From assembly GCF_003626595.1 (NCBI RefSeq), contig NZ_RBAK01000016.1:1-64000 (forward strand): a stretch of DNA of 64,000 bases, written 5' to 3'. The notes below the pieces were generated by a model. It searched no databases and was not told the origin of the DNA. It saw only the letters and a list, made by a program, of their open reading frames with translations. This DNA comes from Micromonospora endolithica (GTDB lineage: Bacteria > Actinomycetota > Actinomycetes > Mycobacteriales > Micromonosporaceae). A program made the translations under genes and the position numbers. Of the stretch, positions 1 through 10,610 are shown piece by piece (the first letter of the stretch is position 1; each line of letters begins with the position of its first letter).

Positions 1-29
1 GCGGCCTTGCGGAACAGGGTGGTAGCCAT
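1..29 (-). CDS. 5' end of an unidentified gene leaving the window
   Basis: On the minus strand an ATG at 29 opens a frame (MATTLFRKA) that runs off the window at position 1. A good ribosome binding site (GAAGGAG, complement of about 41-47) lies 11 bases upstream, which is the main reason to call it a start. Nine residues do not allow a functional assignment. It points the same way as the sensor kinase that ends at 541, but a hairpin-rich spacer of about 500 bases lies between them, so it probably has its own promoter. Confidence 0.5.
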
Positions 30-540
30 GATGGGGGTGCTCCTTCACATCGGGGGTGCGCGACACACGCAAGAAGGGGGGTTCTGCGGTGGCATGCCGC
101 GATGTTTCGGGGGATCCGGCCCGGCGGTGGTGGTGTCCTGCGCGGGTCCGGGGGATGTAACGACCGGGGCCGGGGGGTCATTCCCCGCCGGGGTTCCCGG
201 GGCGGGCCCTGGTGCGTGGCCCGGGGGATGTAACCGTGCCGGCCGGCGGATCATTCCGGCCGGCCGGGGGTGGCGGGCTCGGACGGTGGCCGGTGGCGGG
301 ATCGTTCCCGCCGGGGTGGCGCGGTCTGCCATGTACAACGACCCGCCGGGGTCGGGGATTCCACCCCCGCGGTGGCCCCGGCCACCCGACACCCCACCCC
401 GAAACCGGACACCCGGCCCGATCCGGCGCGACCGGAACCGGACACCGATGACGATCCGGGCAGGTACCCCGATCCGCGCGGAGTCGACCCCCAGTCGACC
501 ACGGTGGGCGGCAGCCGGCAGACCCCGTGGAGGTCGACGA
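30..540. other. Intergenic spacer with three tandem hairpins
   Basis: I see no convincing gene here. The stretch lies between the end of the sensor kinase gene and the start of the leftward gene at 29. Short frames in it lack ribosome binding sites and family resemblance. Its outstanding content is a set of related stem-loops at about 164-311, listed separately, and a twice-repeated block with GGGGGATGTAAC at about 150 and 223. It probably contains the 3' end of the kinase transcript and the promoter of the leftward gene. Confidence 0.6.
148..311. repeat. Tandem stem-loops with TCAT/TCGT tetraloops
   Basis: Three neighbouring inverted repeats share a four-base loop. Copy 1 (about 164-197) has G-rich and C-rich arms around TCAT. 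Copy 2 (about 241-269) has arms of GGCCGG type plus CGGA/TCCG around TCAT. Copy 3 (294-311) is a perfect GGCGGGA/TCCCGCC stem around TCGT. Copies 1 and 2 are each preceded by CCGGGGGATGTAAC (148-161 and 221-234), so this is a duplicated unit with a period of about 73 bases. They could be terminators of the leftward kinase gene or a REP-like intergenic family; the sequence alone does not decide. Confidence 0.55.
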
Positions 541-3339
<2,799 letters not shown>

Positions 3340-3405
3340 GTCCGACCGATTCTCATCGTCGCCCCCCGTTCCGGGGCGAACGACCCCTGGCGCACCTGCC
3401 CACAT

Positions 3406-3828
3406 CCTGACACCTGGGCCGGCGCGCGCCGTTGCCGGCACCCCGGCCGGTCTCTGTACCCGCCCCGGCCCGCCGGCACACCTGTCGGATGGGTCACCGG
3501 GGCGCGCCGGCCGTCTCCCGACGCGGGACGGCTGTTGCCCCCGCCGGAGACGATCCTCTACCGTGCTGTCAGCGGTGCAGCGGTGCGGTCCGCATCCGAC
3601 GACCGCTGGGCGGCTCGCGTGCGGGCCGGGACGGTGGAAGTCCCGGATCGCCCCCACCGACGCCGGTCAGCGTCCCGCGTGACTTCCTGCTCGACTCCCG
3701 GGCATCGTGCTCGCCTCCCGCGGCACCTGCCCGCCTCCTTCGGCTCGGTGCCGCCCTGTCGGGCGGCGTACGGCCGGAGGTTCCCCGGGACGCCGAGCCG
3801 GGACACGCCGACCCCACCGGGAGCGACC
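3406..3828. other. Intergenic region upstream of the urease operon
   Basis: No gene seen. The stretch separates the divergent kinase and ureA genes and must hold both promoters. A perfect 7-base stem CCGGGAC/GTCCCGG at 3626-3646 encloses GGTGGAA. This faintly recalls one element of the cobalamin riboswitch, but the rest of that motif is missing, so I do not call one. A CTCTACCGT sequence near 3555-3563 could be part of a rightward -10 element. I found no clear nitrogen-regulator site. Confidence 0.4.
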
Positions 3829-4131
3829 GTGTACCTCACCCCCCACGAGCAGGACCGCCTGCTCGTCCACGTCGCGGCCGACGTCGCCCGTCGTCGCCGC
3901 GAGCGTGGCCTGCGCCTGAACCACCCCGAAGCGGTCGCGGTGCTCACCGCCTTCCTGCTGGAGGGAGCCCGCGACGGCCGGTCGGTCGTCGACCTGATGT
4001 CGACCGGCCGCACCGTCCTCGGCCGGGACGACGTCCAGGACGGCGTTGCCGAGATGCTGAGGGAGGTGCAGGTGGAGGCCACGTTCCCGGACGGCACCAA
4101 GCTGGTGACGGTGCACCACCCGATCCCGTGA
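3829..4131 (+). CDS. ureA: Urease subunit gamma
   Basis: Smallest subunit of nickel urease, which hydrolyses urea to ammonia and carbamate in the cytoplasm. The product is 100 residues, the usual length. It shows the family opening MYLTPHEQDRLL, the LRLNHPEAVAVL segment and the C-terminal FPDGTKLVTVHHPI. The GTG at 3829 is chosen because the family begins exactly here and GGGAG lies 5 bases upstream. It is the first gene of ureABCFGD and overlaps ureB by 4 bases (GTGA), implying translational coupling. Confidence 0.97.
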   Translation: MYLTPHEQDRLLVHVAADVARRRRERGLRLNHPEAVAVLTAFLLEGARDGRSVVDLMSTGRTVLGRDDVQDGVAEMLREVQVEATFPDGTKLVTVHHPIP

Positions 4132-4454
4132 TCCCCGGGGAGATCCTGCCCGCCGCCGCGCCGGTGGAGATCAACGTGGGTCGGCCGGTCACCACCCTGC
4201 CGGTGGTCAACACCGGCGACCGGCCGGTGCAGGTCGGCTCGCACTACCACTTCGCCGAGGCCAACCCGGCGCTGGACTTCGACCGGGCCGCCGCCTGGGG
4301 CCAACGGCTGGCCGTACCGGCCGGGACCTCGGTGCGCTTCGAGCCCGGGGTCCGCCGGCAGGTCGAACTGGTGCCGCTCGGCGGCGCCAGGGTCGTACCC
4401 GGCCTCCGCGGCGAGTGCGGCGGTCCGCTCGACGAGCCGGCGGCCGGGCGGTGA
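4128..4454 (+). CDS. ureB: Urease subunit beta
   Basis: Structural beta subunit of urease, 108 residues, starting with VIPGEILPA as is typical. The core VGSHYHFAEANPALDF followed by GQRLAVPAGTSVRFEPG is diagnostic. UreA, UreB and UreC are separate polypeptides here, the usual bacterial arrangement, unlike the fused gamma-beta subunit of Helicobacter. It overlaps ureA by 4 bases and ureC by 4 bases, so the three structural subunits are translationally linked. Confidence 0.96.
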   Translation: MIPGEILPAAAPVEINVGRPVTTLPVVNTGDRPVQVGSHYHFAEANPALDFDRAAAWGQRLAVPAGTSVRFEPGVRRQVELVPLGGARVVPGLRGECGGPLDEPAAGR

Positions 4455-6154
4455 GCGCGGTCGAGCGGTCCCGTTACGTCGACCTGTACGGCCCGACCAC
4501 CGGCGACCGGATCCGGCTGGCCGACACGAACCTGCTCATCGAGGTGGAGGACGACCACTGCGTCGGCGGCGACGAGGTGGTCTTCGGTGGCGGCAAGGTG
4601 ATCCGGGAGTCGATGGGCCAGTCCCGGGCCACCCGGGCGGAGGGCGCGCTGGACACCGTCATCACCGGCGCGGTGGTGCTGGACCACTGGGGCGTGGTGA
4701 AGGCCGACGTGGGTATCCGCGACGGCCGGATCGTGGCGCTCGGCCGGGCCGGCAACCCGGACACCATGCCCGGCGTGCACCCCGACCTGGTGATCGGTCC
4801 GGCGACCGAGGTGATCGGCGGCAACGGCCGGATCCTCACCGCCGGCGCGGTCGACACCCACGTGCACTTCATCTGCCCGCAGCTCGTCACCGAGGCGCTG
4901 GCCGGCGGCATCACCACGCTGGTCGGCGGCGGTACCGGCCCGGCCGAGGGCACCCGCGCCACCACGGTCACCCCGAACGCCTGGCACCTGGCCCGCATGC
5001 ACGAGGCCCTGGACGCCTTCCCGGTCAACGTGCTGCTGCTCGGCAAGGGCAACACGGTCTCCACCGAGGCGCTGTGGGAGCAGTTGCGCGCCGGCGCCGG
5101 CGGTTTCAAGCTGCACGAGGACTGGGGGACCACCCCGGCGGCGATCGACGCCTGCCTGCGGGTGGCCGACGCCTCCGGAGTGCAGGTCTCCATCCACACC
5201 GACACCCTCAACGAGGCCGGTTTCGTCGCCGACACGCTGCGGGCGGTCAACGGCCGGGCGATCCACTCGTACCACACCGAGGGGGCGGGCGGCGGGCACG
5301 CGCCGGACATCATCACCGTCGCCGCCGAGCCGAACGTGCTGCCCTCGTCGACCAACCCCACCCGGCCCTACACCCGCAACACCCTGGCCGAGCACCTGGA
5401 CATGCTGATGGTCTGCCACCACCTCAACCCGGCGGTGCCGGAGGACCTGGCGTTCGCGGAGAGCCGCATCCGGCCGTCGACCATGGCCGCCGAGGACCTG
5501 CTGCACGACCTCGGCGCGATCTCCATCATCGGGTCCGACTCGCAGGCGATGGGACGCATCGGCGAGGTCGTCCTGCGGACCTGGCAGAGCGCGCACGTGA
5601 TGAAGGCCCGGGTGGGCGCCCTGCCCGGTGACGGGGCGGCGGACAACCACCGGGCCCGCCGGTACGTCGCGAAGTACACCATCTGCGCCGCGATGGCCAA
5701 CGGACTCGACCACGAGATCGGGTCGGTGGAGCCGGGCAAGCTCGCCGACCTGGTGCTCTGGGAACCGGCGTTCTTCGGCGTACGCCCGCACCTGGTCATC
5801 AAGGGCGGGTTCATCGCCCACGCCCAGATGGGCGACGCCAACGCGTCCATCCCGACGCCGCAGCCGATGCTGCCCCGCCCGATGTTCGGCGCGTACGGCG
5901 GCGCGGCGGCGGCCACCAGCCTCGCGTTCGTCGCGCCCGCGGCGCTGGACGCCGGGCTGCGGCTGGACGTGCGGCGGCGGGTGGTGCCGGTCGCCGACGT
6001 ACGCGGCCGGGGCAAGACCGACCTGCCGAACAACGGGGCGATGCCCCGGATCGAGGTGGATCCGGACACGTTCACCGTCCGGATCGACGGCGCGGTGGTC
6101 GAGCCGGACCCGGTTGCCGAACTGCCCATGGCCCAGCGGTACTTCCTCTTCTGA
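4451..6154 (+). CDS. ureC: Urease subunit alpha (catalytic)
   Basis: Catalytic subunit of urease, 567 residues. All nickel-centre residues are present, offset by three from Klebsiella numbering: H137 and H139 in DTHVHF, carbamylation lysine K220 in GFKLHEDWG, H222, H249, H275 and D363. The catalytic histidine H323 lies in the flexible-flap motif MVCHHLNP. The GTG at 4451 overlaps the ureB stop and gives the standard N-terminus with YVDLYGPTTGDRIRLADT. Activity would depend on UreF, UreG and UreD encoded directly downstream for GTP-driven nickel insertion. Confidence 0.98.
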   Translation: MSAVERSRYVDLYGPTTGDRIRLADTNLLIEVEDDHCVGGDEVVFGGGKVIRESMGQSRATRAEGALDTVITGAVVLDHWGVVKADVGIRDGRIVALGRAGNPDTMPGVHPDLVIGPATEVIGGNGRILTAGAVDTHVHFICPQLVTEALAGGITTLVGGGTGPAEGTRATTVTPNAWHLARMHEALDAFPVNVLLLGKGNTVSTEALWEQLRAGAGGFKLHEDWGTTPAAIDACLRVADASGVQVSIHTDTLNEAGFVADTLRAVNGRAIHSYHTEGAGGGHAPDIITVAAEPNVLPSSTNPTRPYTRNTLAEHLDMLMVCHHLNPAVPEDLAFAESRIRPSTMAAEDLLHDLGAISIIGSDSQAMGRIGEVVLRTWQSAHVMKARVGALPGDGAADNHRARRYVAKYTICAAMANGLDHEIGSVEPGKLADLVLWEPAFFGVRPHLVIKGGFIAHAQMGDANASIPTPQPMLPRPMFGAYGGAAAATSLAFVAPAALDAGLRLDVRRRVVPVADVRGRGKTDLPNNGAMPRIEVDPDTFTVRIDGAVVEPDPVAELPMAQRYFLF

Positions 6155-6837
6155 TGCCGACGTCGAGCATGCTCCTGCTCCTCGCCGACGGACGGTTCCC
6201 GGCCGGGGCGCACGCCCACTCCGGCGGGCTGGAGGCCGCCGTCGCGGCGGGACGGGTCACCGACCTCGGCACGCTGGGCGAGTTCCTGCGCGGCCGGCTG
6301 GCCACCGCCGGGCTGGTCGGCGCGGCCTTCGCCGCCGCTGCCCACCGGGCCGTCCCGACCGCCGACCGGGCGGCCGAACTGGGCCGGCTGGACGCCGAAC
6401 TGGACGCGCGTACCGCCGCACCGGCGCTGCGGACGGTGTCCCGCCGGCAGGGCCGGGCGTTGCTGCGGGCCGGGCGGGCGATCTGGCCGTACGCCCCGTT
6501 CGGTGACCTGCCCGGCGGTGCCGCGGGCCCGCACCAGCCGCTGGTGTTCGGGCTGCTCGCCGCCGCCGCCGGGCTGAGCAGGACCGAGACCGCGCTGGCC
6601 GCCGCCCACGGCACGGTGACCGGCGCGGCCAGCGCCGGGGTCCGGCTGCTCGGCCTCGACCCGTACCACGTCCAGGCGTTGCTGATCGCCCTCGCCGGCG
6701 CCTGCGACACCACCGCCGCCGACGCCGCGCGGGCCGCCGACGGCCCGCCGGAGGAGCTGCCGGCCGCCGCCGCGCCGCTCGCCGACATCCATGCCGAAGC
6801 ACACGTCACCTGGGAGGTGCGTCTCTTTGCGTCCTGA
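6154..6837 (+). CDS. ureF: Urease accessory protein UreF
   Basis: Nickel-insertion chaperone of 227 residues that links UreD and UreG on apo-urease. Typical features are the N-terminal LLLLADGRFPAGAHAHSGGL segment, an alpha-helical Ala-rich body, and the region GAASAGVRLLGLDPYHVQALL near the C-terminus. The start codon overlaps the ureC stop (TGATG). There is no ureE between ureC and ureF. Confidence 0.93.
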   Translation: MPTSSMLLLLADGRFPAGAHAHSGGLEAAVAAGRVTDLGTLGEFLRGRLATAGLVGAAFAAAAHRAVPTADRAAELGRLDAELDARTAAPALRTVSRRQGRALLRAGRAIWPYAPFGDLPGGAAGPHQPLVFGLLAAAAGLSRTETALAAAHGTVTGAASAGVRLLGLDPYHVQALLIALAGACDTTAADAARAADGPPEELPAAAAPLADIHAEAHVTWEVRLFAS

Positions 6838-7585
6838 GACCGCGCACGACGAGTCCGTTCCGCACACCCACCCCGAGCCCGGGGTCGACCCGCACGCCCC
6901 GCTGCCGCCGGCCGCACGGGCGCTGCGGGTCGGCATCGGCGGTCCGGTCGGATCCGGCAAGACCGCCCTGGTCGCCGCGCTCTGCCGGGCGTTCGCCGAT
7001 GAACTCCGGCTGGGCGTGGTGACCAACGACATCTACACCACCGAGGACGCCGACTTCCTGCGCCGGGCCGGGGTGCTCGACCCCGCCCGGATCCGCGCGG
7101 TGGAGACCGGCTGCTGCCCGCACACCGCGATCCGCGACGACATCGGCGCGAACCTCGACGCGGTCGACGACCTCGCCGACACCGTCGGCCCGCTGGACCT
7201 GGTGCTGGTGGAGAGCGGCGGGGACAACCTGACCGCCACCTTCAGCCGAGGGCTGGTGGACCGGCAGATCTTCGTCGTCGACGTGGCCGGCGGGGACAAG
7301 GTGCCACGCAAGGGCGGCCCGGGGGTGACCGCCGCCGACCTGCTTGTCGTCAACAAGACCGACCTCGCTCCGATGGTCGGCGCCGACCTGTCGGTGATGG
7401 ACCGGGACGCCCGCGCCCGGCGGGGCGACCTGCCCACGGTCTTCCTCTCGATCACCCAGGATCCGCTGGCCCACCGGGTGGCCGAGTGGATCCGCCACGA
7501 GCTGGCGCACCACCGCACCGCCGTCGCAGCCGCCCCGCCCGCCGCTCTGCCGCCGTCGGTCGCGGTGCCCACCGGGTCGGCCTGA
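6827..7585 (+). CDS. ureG: Urease accessory GTPase UreG
   Basis: SIMIBI-class GTPase that drives nickel delivery to urease; about 252 residues. The P-loop GIGGPVGSGKTAL is followed by VVTNDIYTTEDADFL, the metal-binding Cys-Pro-His motif in ETGCCPHTAIRDD, LVLVESGGDNLTATFS, and the guanine-specificity motif VNKTDL. The start is probably the TTG at 6827, because GGGAGG (6812-6817) sits 9 bases upstream; no ATG or GTG fits as well. The N-terminal extension HTHPEPGVDPHA is mildly His-rich and might store nickel in the absence of ureE. The C-terminal tail is Ala/Pro-rich. Confidence 0.95.
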   Translation: MRPETAHDESVPHTHPEPGVDPHAPLPPAARALRVGIGGPVGSGKTALVAALCRAFADELRLGVVTNDIYTTEDADFLRRAGVLDPARIRAVETGCCPHTAIRDDIGANLDAVDDLADTVGPLDLVLVESGGDNLTATFSRGLVDRQIFVVDVAGGDKVPRKGGPGVTAADLLVVNKTDLAPMVGADLSVMDRDARARRGDLPTVFLSITQDPLAHRVAEWIRHELAHHRTAVAAAPPAALPPSVAVPTGSA

Positions 7586-8373
7586 TGCGCGCCGCCGCCC
7601 GGCTGGTCGCCCGGACCGACGGTCGCGGTCGTACCGTCCTGGCCGAGCTACGCGGGGAACCACCGCTGCTGCTGCGCCAGGTGCCCGGCCGGGATGGCGG
7701 CGTCACGGTGTACGTCGTCGGCGGTGCCGCCGGACCGCTCGCCGGTGACGACCTGCGTCTCGACGTCGAGGTGGGACGCGGCGCGGTGGTCCGGGTGCAC
7801 ACCGTGGCCGCCTCGGTGGCGCTGCCCGGCCGGCCCGGGGCGGTGTCCCGGATGCGGGTCCGGGCCAGCGTGGCGGAGGGCGCCAGCCTGCACTGGCTGC
7901 CCGAGCAGCTGGTCGCGGCGACCGGCTGCGCACATCTCGCGGACTCCCGGGTGATGGTGGCCGACGGGGGGACGCTGCTCTGGCGGGACGAGCTGATCTG
8001 CGGCCGGTACGGCGAGCAGCCCGGCGACGTCGTCGTCCGGACCACCGTCGACCACGCCGGCCGCCCCCTGCTGCGGCAGTCCCTCGCGGTCGGTCCGGAC
8101 GTACCCGGCTGGTCCGGACCGGCGGTGCTCGGCGGGGCGCCCGCCACCGGTTCCCTGCTGCTCCTGGATCCGGCCCGACCCGCCGCGCCCCCCGAGGTGG
8201 ACCTGGGCGGGCCGGTTGCCGGCACGGCGTCGCGGGAGCGGCCAGGGGCGGTGGCCCGTCTGCCCCTGGCCGGCGACGCGGCCACCCTCTGGACCGCCAC
8301 CGCCCCCGACGCAGACACACTGCGGCAACACCTGACACCCCGGCTGCCCGGTCCCGTGCCGGCCCCCACCTAG
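7585..8373 (+). CDS. ureD: Urease accessory protein UreD (UreH)
   Basis: Scaffold protein of the urease maturation complex, 262 residues, last gene of the operon. Recognised by the beta-rich UreD pattern: a GGAAGPLAGDDLRLDVEVG motif, an early TVAASVALPG segment and a WLPEQLVAATGC motif that matches the family's conserved LPxP-like region. The ATG overlaps the ureG stop (TGATG). Placing ureD after ureG is common in actinomycetes. A palindrome at 8402-8417 follows. Confidence 0.92.
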   Translation: MRAAARLVARTDGRGRTVLAELRGEPPLLLRQVPGRDGGVTVYVVGGAAGPLAGDDLRLDVEVGRGAVVRVHTVAASVALPGRPGAVSRMRVRASVAEGASLHWLPEQLVAATGCAHLADSRVMVADGGTLLWRDELICGRYGEQPGDVVVRTTVDHAGRPLLRQSLAVGPDVPGWSGPAVLGGAPATGSLLLLDPARPAAPPEVDLGGPVAGTASRERPGAVARLPLAGDAATLWTATAPDADTLRQHLTPRLPGPVPAPT

Positions 8374-8401
8374 CGGCCCGCTCCGCGCCCCGCCCCGGCG
8401 C

Positions 8402-8417
8402 CGGTCGCCGGCGACCG
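8402..8417. terminator. Palindrome between ureD and the marR gene
   Basis: A perfect 16-base palindrome CGGTCGCCGGCGACCG lies between the convergent ureD and marR genes. It may serve as a terminator in both directions. There is no T tract. Confidence 0.35.
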
Positions 8418-8457
8418 CCACCCGCGGTCGGCGCGGGGGAGGAGGGAAGGGGACCGG

Positions 8458-8907
8458 TCAGGCGGGGGTCGGGGTGGGGCGGCGGTTCGGCTCCAGACGG
8501 CCGATCAGGTCGCCGAGCAGACGGGTCAGGTCGGCGTCGGCTCCGGTGGTCAGCTCGGCCAGGGCAGCGCCAACCAGGGCGTCGACCCGTTCGTGCTCGC
8601 GCCGCCCACGCGCGGTCAGGTACGCCCGGATGCGGCGACGGTCCACCGGGTCGACCCGGCGGAACACCAGGTTCCGGTCGACGAGATGGTCGACCAGCTT
8701 GGTCAGGGTGCCCGGGGGCAGCGACGCCTCGGCGGCCACCTCGCTCATCGGGTGTCCCCGGCCGTCGGCGAGCAGGCAGAGCACCCGCCACGCCTCGATG
8801 CTGAGCGACTCGACGGTCAGCACCGCGCCGGTCCGGCGCGCGAGCAGGCGCTCGGCGCGGGTGAGCAGGTGGAGCAGGTCGGCTGCGGAGCCGGGAAGGT
8901 CGGACAT
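8458..8907 (-). CDS. MarR-family transcriptional regulator
   Basis: DNA-binding repressor of about 149 residues with a MarR winged helix: an N-terminal dimerisation helix, SIEAWRVLCLLADG, the recognition-helix region ASLPPGTLTKLVDHLVDRNLV, and the wing VDPVDRRRIRAYLTARG. The ATG at 8907 has GGGAG four bases upstream and fits family length; longer forms would overlap the divergent promoter region. It is divergent from the AmiC-like gene, so the 130-base gap probably holds its operator. Target and ligand are unknown; the setting suggests urea or amide metabolism, which is inference. Confidence 0.88.
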   Translation of the reverse strand: MSDLPGSAADLLHLLTRAERLLARRTGAVLTVESLSIEAWRVLCLLADGRGHPMSEVAAEASLPPGTLTKLVDHLVDRNLVFRRVDPVDRRRIRAYLTARGRREHERVDALVGAALAELTTGADADLTRLLGDLIGRLEPNRRPTPTPA

Positions 8908-9037
8908 GGCACTCCCGCCTGGCGGTGGCCTCCGGGGGCTTCGACGACGGGGAAGGAGACCCCCGGCCATCGTACCGAGCCGTCCCGGTGGGTGGGGAGG
9001 GCTGGTCATCGCATCCGGGCGCGGTCACCATGTGTGC

Positions 9038-10165
9038 ATGTCCGCGCCGGCTCCGGGGTCCGGGCGCCCGCAGGCGGGGGAGACCGTCGCCACCGGGGCG
9101 TCCTGGCTGACCGTCGACCGGGGTGTGGTCAGCGTCGCCCTGGTCTATCCGATGCGGGGCCCCGCCGGCATGTTCGGCCCGAGCTGCGAACTGTGCGCGC
9201 AGTTGGCGGCGGAGGAGGTCAACCGCCGGGGTGGGGTGCTGGGCCGGGAACTACGGCTGGTGCCGGTGGACGGTGGCGCACCGCCGCAGGCGGTGGCGGC
9301 CGAGGTCGAGGCGCTGGTGTCGGTGGGCGCGGTGCAGGGGGTGACCGGCTGGCACATCTCCTCGGTACGGCAGGCGGTGGCGCCCCGGATCGCCGACCGG
9401 GTGCCCTACGTCTACACCGCGCTGTACGAGGGTGGGGAGCGTACCGAGGGCGTGTTCCTCACCAGCGAGACACCGCAGGACCAGTTGTGGCCGGCGATGC
9501 GTGTGCTCGCCGGGGACCTCGGGGCGCGGCGGTGGTTCGTGGTGGGCAACGACTACGTCTGGCCACGACGGACCACCCGGGCGGCGTACCGGTACGCGGT
9601 GCACAGCGGCGGACGGGTGGTCGGGCACCGGTTCCTGCCGCTGGAGACCCACGACTTCGCCGAGGTGCTGCGCCGGATCGAGCGCAGCGGGGCGGACGCG
9701 GTGCTGATGCTGCTGGTGGGGGCGGACGCGGTCCGGTTCAACCGGGCCTTCGCCCGAGCCGGACTGGACCAGCGCTGCCTGCGCCTGAGCACGCTGATGG
9801 ACGAGAACATGCTGCTGGCCAGCGGCCCGTCGGCGACCCGGCGGCTTTACAGCACCGCGGGATTCTTCGCCGGCCTGGTCACCCAGGAGAACCTGGACTT
9901 CCACCGGGCGTTCGCCCGCCGGTTCGGGGTGGAGGCGCCCCCGTTGGGCAGCCTGGGCGAGTCCTGCTACGAGGGCGTCATGCTGCTCGCCGCGCTGATC
10001 GCGAAGGCCGGCACGCTGGACGTACGGGCGGTGGAGGCGTCCGCGGACGTGGTGTCGTACGACGGGCCGCGAGGTGAGCTGCGGTTGCGTCGCCGGCACG
10101 TCCGGCAGCGCATCTATCTCGCCGAGGCCGACGGGTTGGACTTCCGGGTTCTCGCGCAGCTGTGA
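9038..10165 (+). CDS. AmiC-like cytoplasmic amide/urea-binding protein
   Basis: Type I periplasmic-binding-protein fold of about 375 residues, close in length to AmiC of Pseudomonas and related to the UrtA family. It has no signal peptide or lipobox: the N-terminus is Ala/Gly/Pro-rich and soluble, so it should act in the cytoplasm as a ligand sensor. Family marks include ALVYPMRGPAGMFGP, the GVTGWHISSVRQAVAP region and WFVVGNDYVWPRRTTRAAY. A GTG at 9032 is an alternative start. No AmiR-type antiterminator gene is adjacent; the divergent MarR gene and the structured urtA leader are the nearest possible partners. Confidence 0.8.
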   Translation: MSAPAPGSGRPQAGETVATGASWLTVDRGVVSVALVYPMRGPAGMFGPSCELCAQLAAEEVNRRGGVLGRELRLVPVDGGAPPQAVAAEVEALVSVGAVQGVTGWHISSVRQAVAPRIADRVPYVYTALYEGGERTEGVFLTSETPQDQLWPAMRVLAGDLGARRWFVVGNDYVWPRRTTRAAYRYAVHSGGRVVGHRFLPLETHDFAEVLRRIERSGADAVLMLLVGADAVRFNRAFARAGLDQRCLRLSTLMDENMLLASGPSATRRLYSTAGFFAGLVTQENLDFHRAFARRFGVEAPPLGSLGESCYEGVMLLAALIAKAGTLDVRAVEASADVVSYDGPRGELRLRRRHVRQRIYLAEADGLDFRVLAQL

Positions 10166-10198
10166 GCGAGGCCCGGCCGACGTGCCCGGGACCGGGCC

Positions 10199-10229
10199 TT
10201 GACAGGCCGGCCCGGCGCGCGCCTAAGAT
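10199..10229 (+). promoter_or_regulatory. Promoter-like -35/-10 pair upstream of urtA
   Basis: A consensus TTGACA at 10199-10204 is followed after 19 bases by TAAGAT at 10224-10229. It starts 33 bases after the AmiC-like gene ends. Transcription from here would run through the hairpin at 10343-10389. Confidence 0.5.
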
Positions 10230-10342
10230 GCTTCCTGCGTGAAGTATCCGGGTGCCGCCCGGACACCGCTGATTCCACGGCGACCTGCCGGCGATTCCGT
10301 GACGCCCGTCGGGAATTGACCCGAGCAGCGGCCGACATTCGC

Positions 10343-10389
10343 ATGCCGACGTCCATTGTGCCGATTTTCTCTCGGCCGGACGTCGGCAT
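10343..10389 (+). promoter_or_regulatory. Extended hairpin in the urtA leader
   Basis: A perfect 12-base inverted repeat (ATGCCGACGTCC / GGACGTCGGCAT) encloses a second stem GCCGA/TCGGC, giving a long stem with one asymmetric internal loop, followed by TTTCTC. The upstream GCCGAC at 10331-10336 could pair instead with the 3' arm. This is compatible with an attenuator or antiterminator target, but no known riboswitch class is recognised. Confidence 0.5.
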
Positions 10390-10425
10390 TTCTCGTGGGC
10401 CACGACAAGCCACGCCGGCTCGGTG

Positions 10426-10463
10426 GAAACAGTCTATTGAGGATCGGGAAACATCCGCGCAAC
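10426..10463 (+). promoter_or_regulatory. Possible GlnR box upstream of urtA
   Basis: GAAAC at 10426-10430 and GAAAC at 10448-10452 are exactly 22 bases apart, the spacing of the b half-sites in actinobacterial GlnR boxes. The a half-site positions read TTGAG (10437-10441) and GCAAC (10459-10463), partial matches to GTNAC. The first a-site is not conserved. Confidence 0.4.
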
Positions 10464-10610
10464 GAAGCGGATCGAAGCTTTCCCTGCCCGACAGATAAAT
10501 CGACGCCCGGACGGTGTCCACCCACCTGTCCGGTGCGCCGCGTAACGATCCACCGGACCGCACCGCACATCCGTCGACACACACCTCCACGCGCGAAGCA
10601 GGGAGAATTG

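Larger units (their letters stand above)
10166..10610 (+). promoter_or_regulatory. Long structured leader and promoter region of urtABCDE
   Basis: No gene seen in these 445 bases, which are less GC-rich than their surroundings. From left to right they contain a TTGACA/TAAGAT promoter-like pair (10199-10229), a large hairpin (10343-10389), a pair of GAAAC half-sites 22 bases apart resembling a GlnR box (10426-10463), an AT-rich GATAAAT at 10494-10500 that may be part of a -10 element, and the urtA ribosome binding site GGGAG at 10601-10605. Two alternative promoters are therefore possible, one giving a leader of about 370 bases. Confidence 0.5.

Noticed and set aside
3601..3700. Possible cobalamin riboswitch upstream of ureA, from GGTGGAAGTCC inside a stem.
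   Set aside because: The neighbouring conserved elements (GCCACTG box and the later helices) are missing, and urease genes are not usual cobalamin-riboswitch targets.
10236..10600. A guanidine (ykkC) or glutamine riboswitch in the urtA leader.
   Set aside because: I could not find the ACGR motifs of ykkC or the glnA core; only unspecific hairpins remain.
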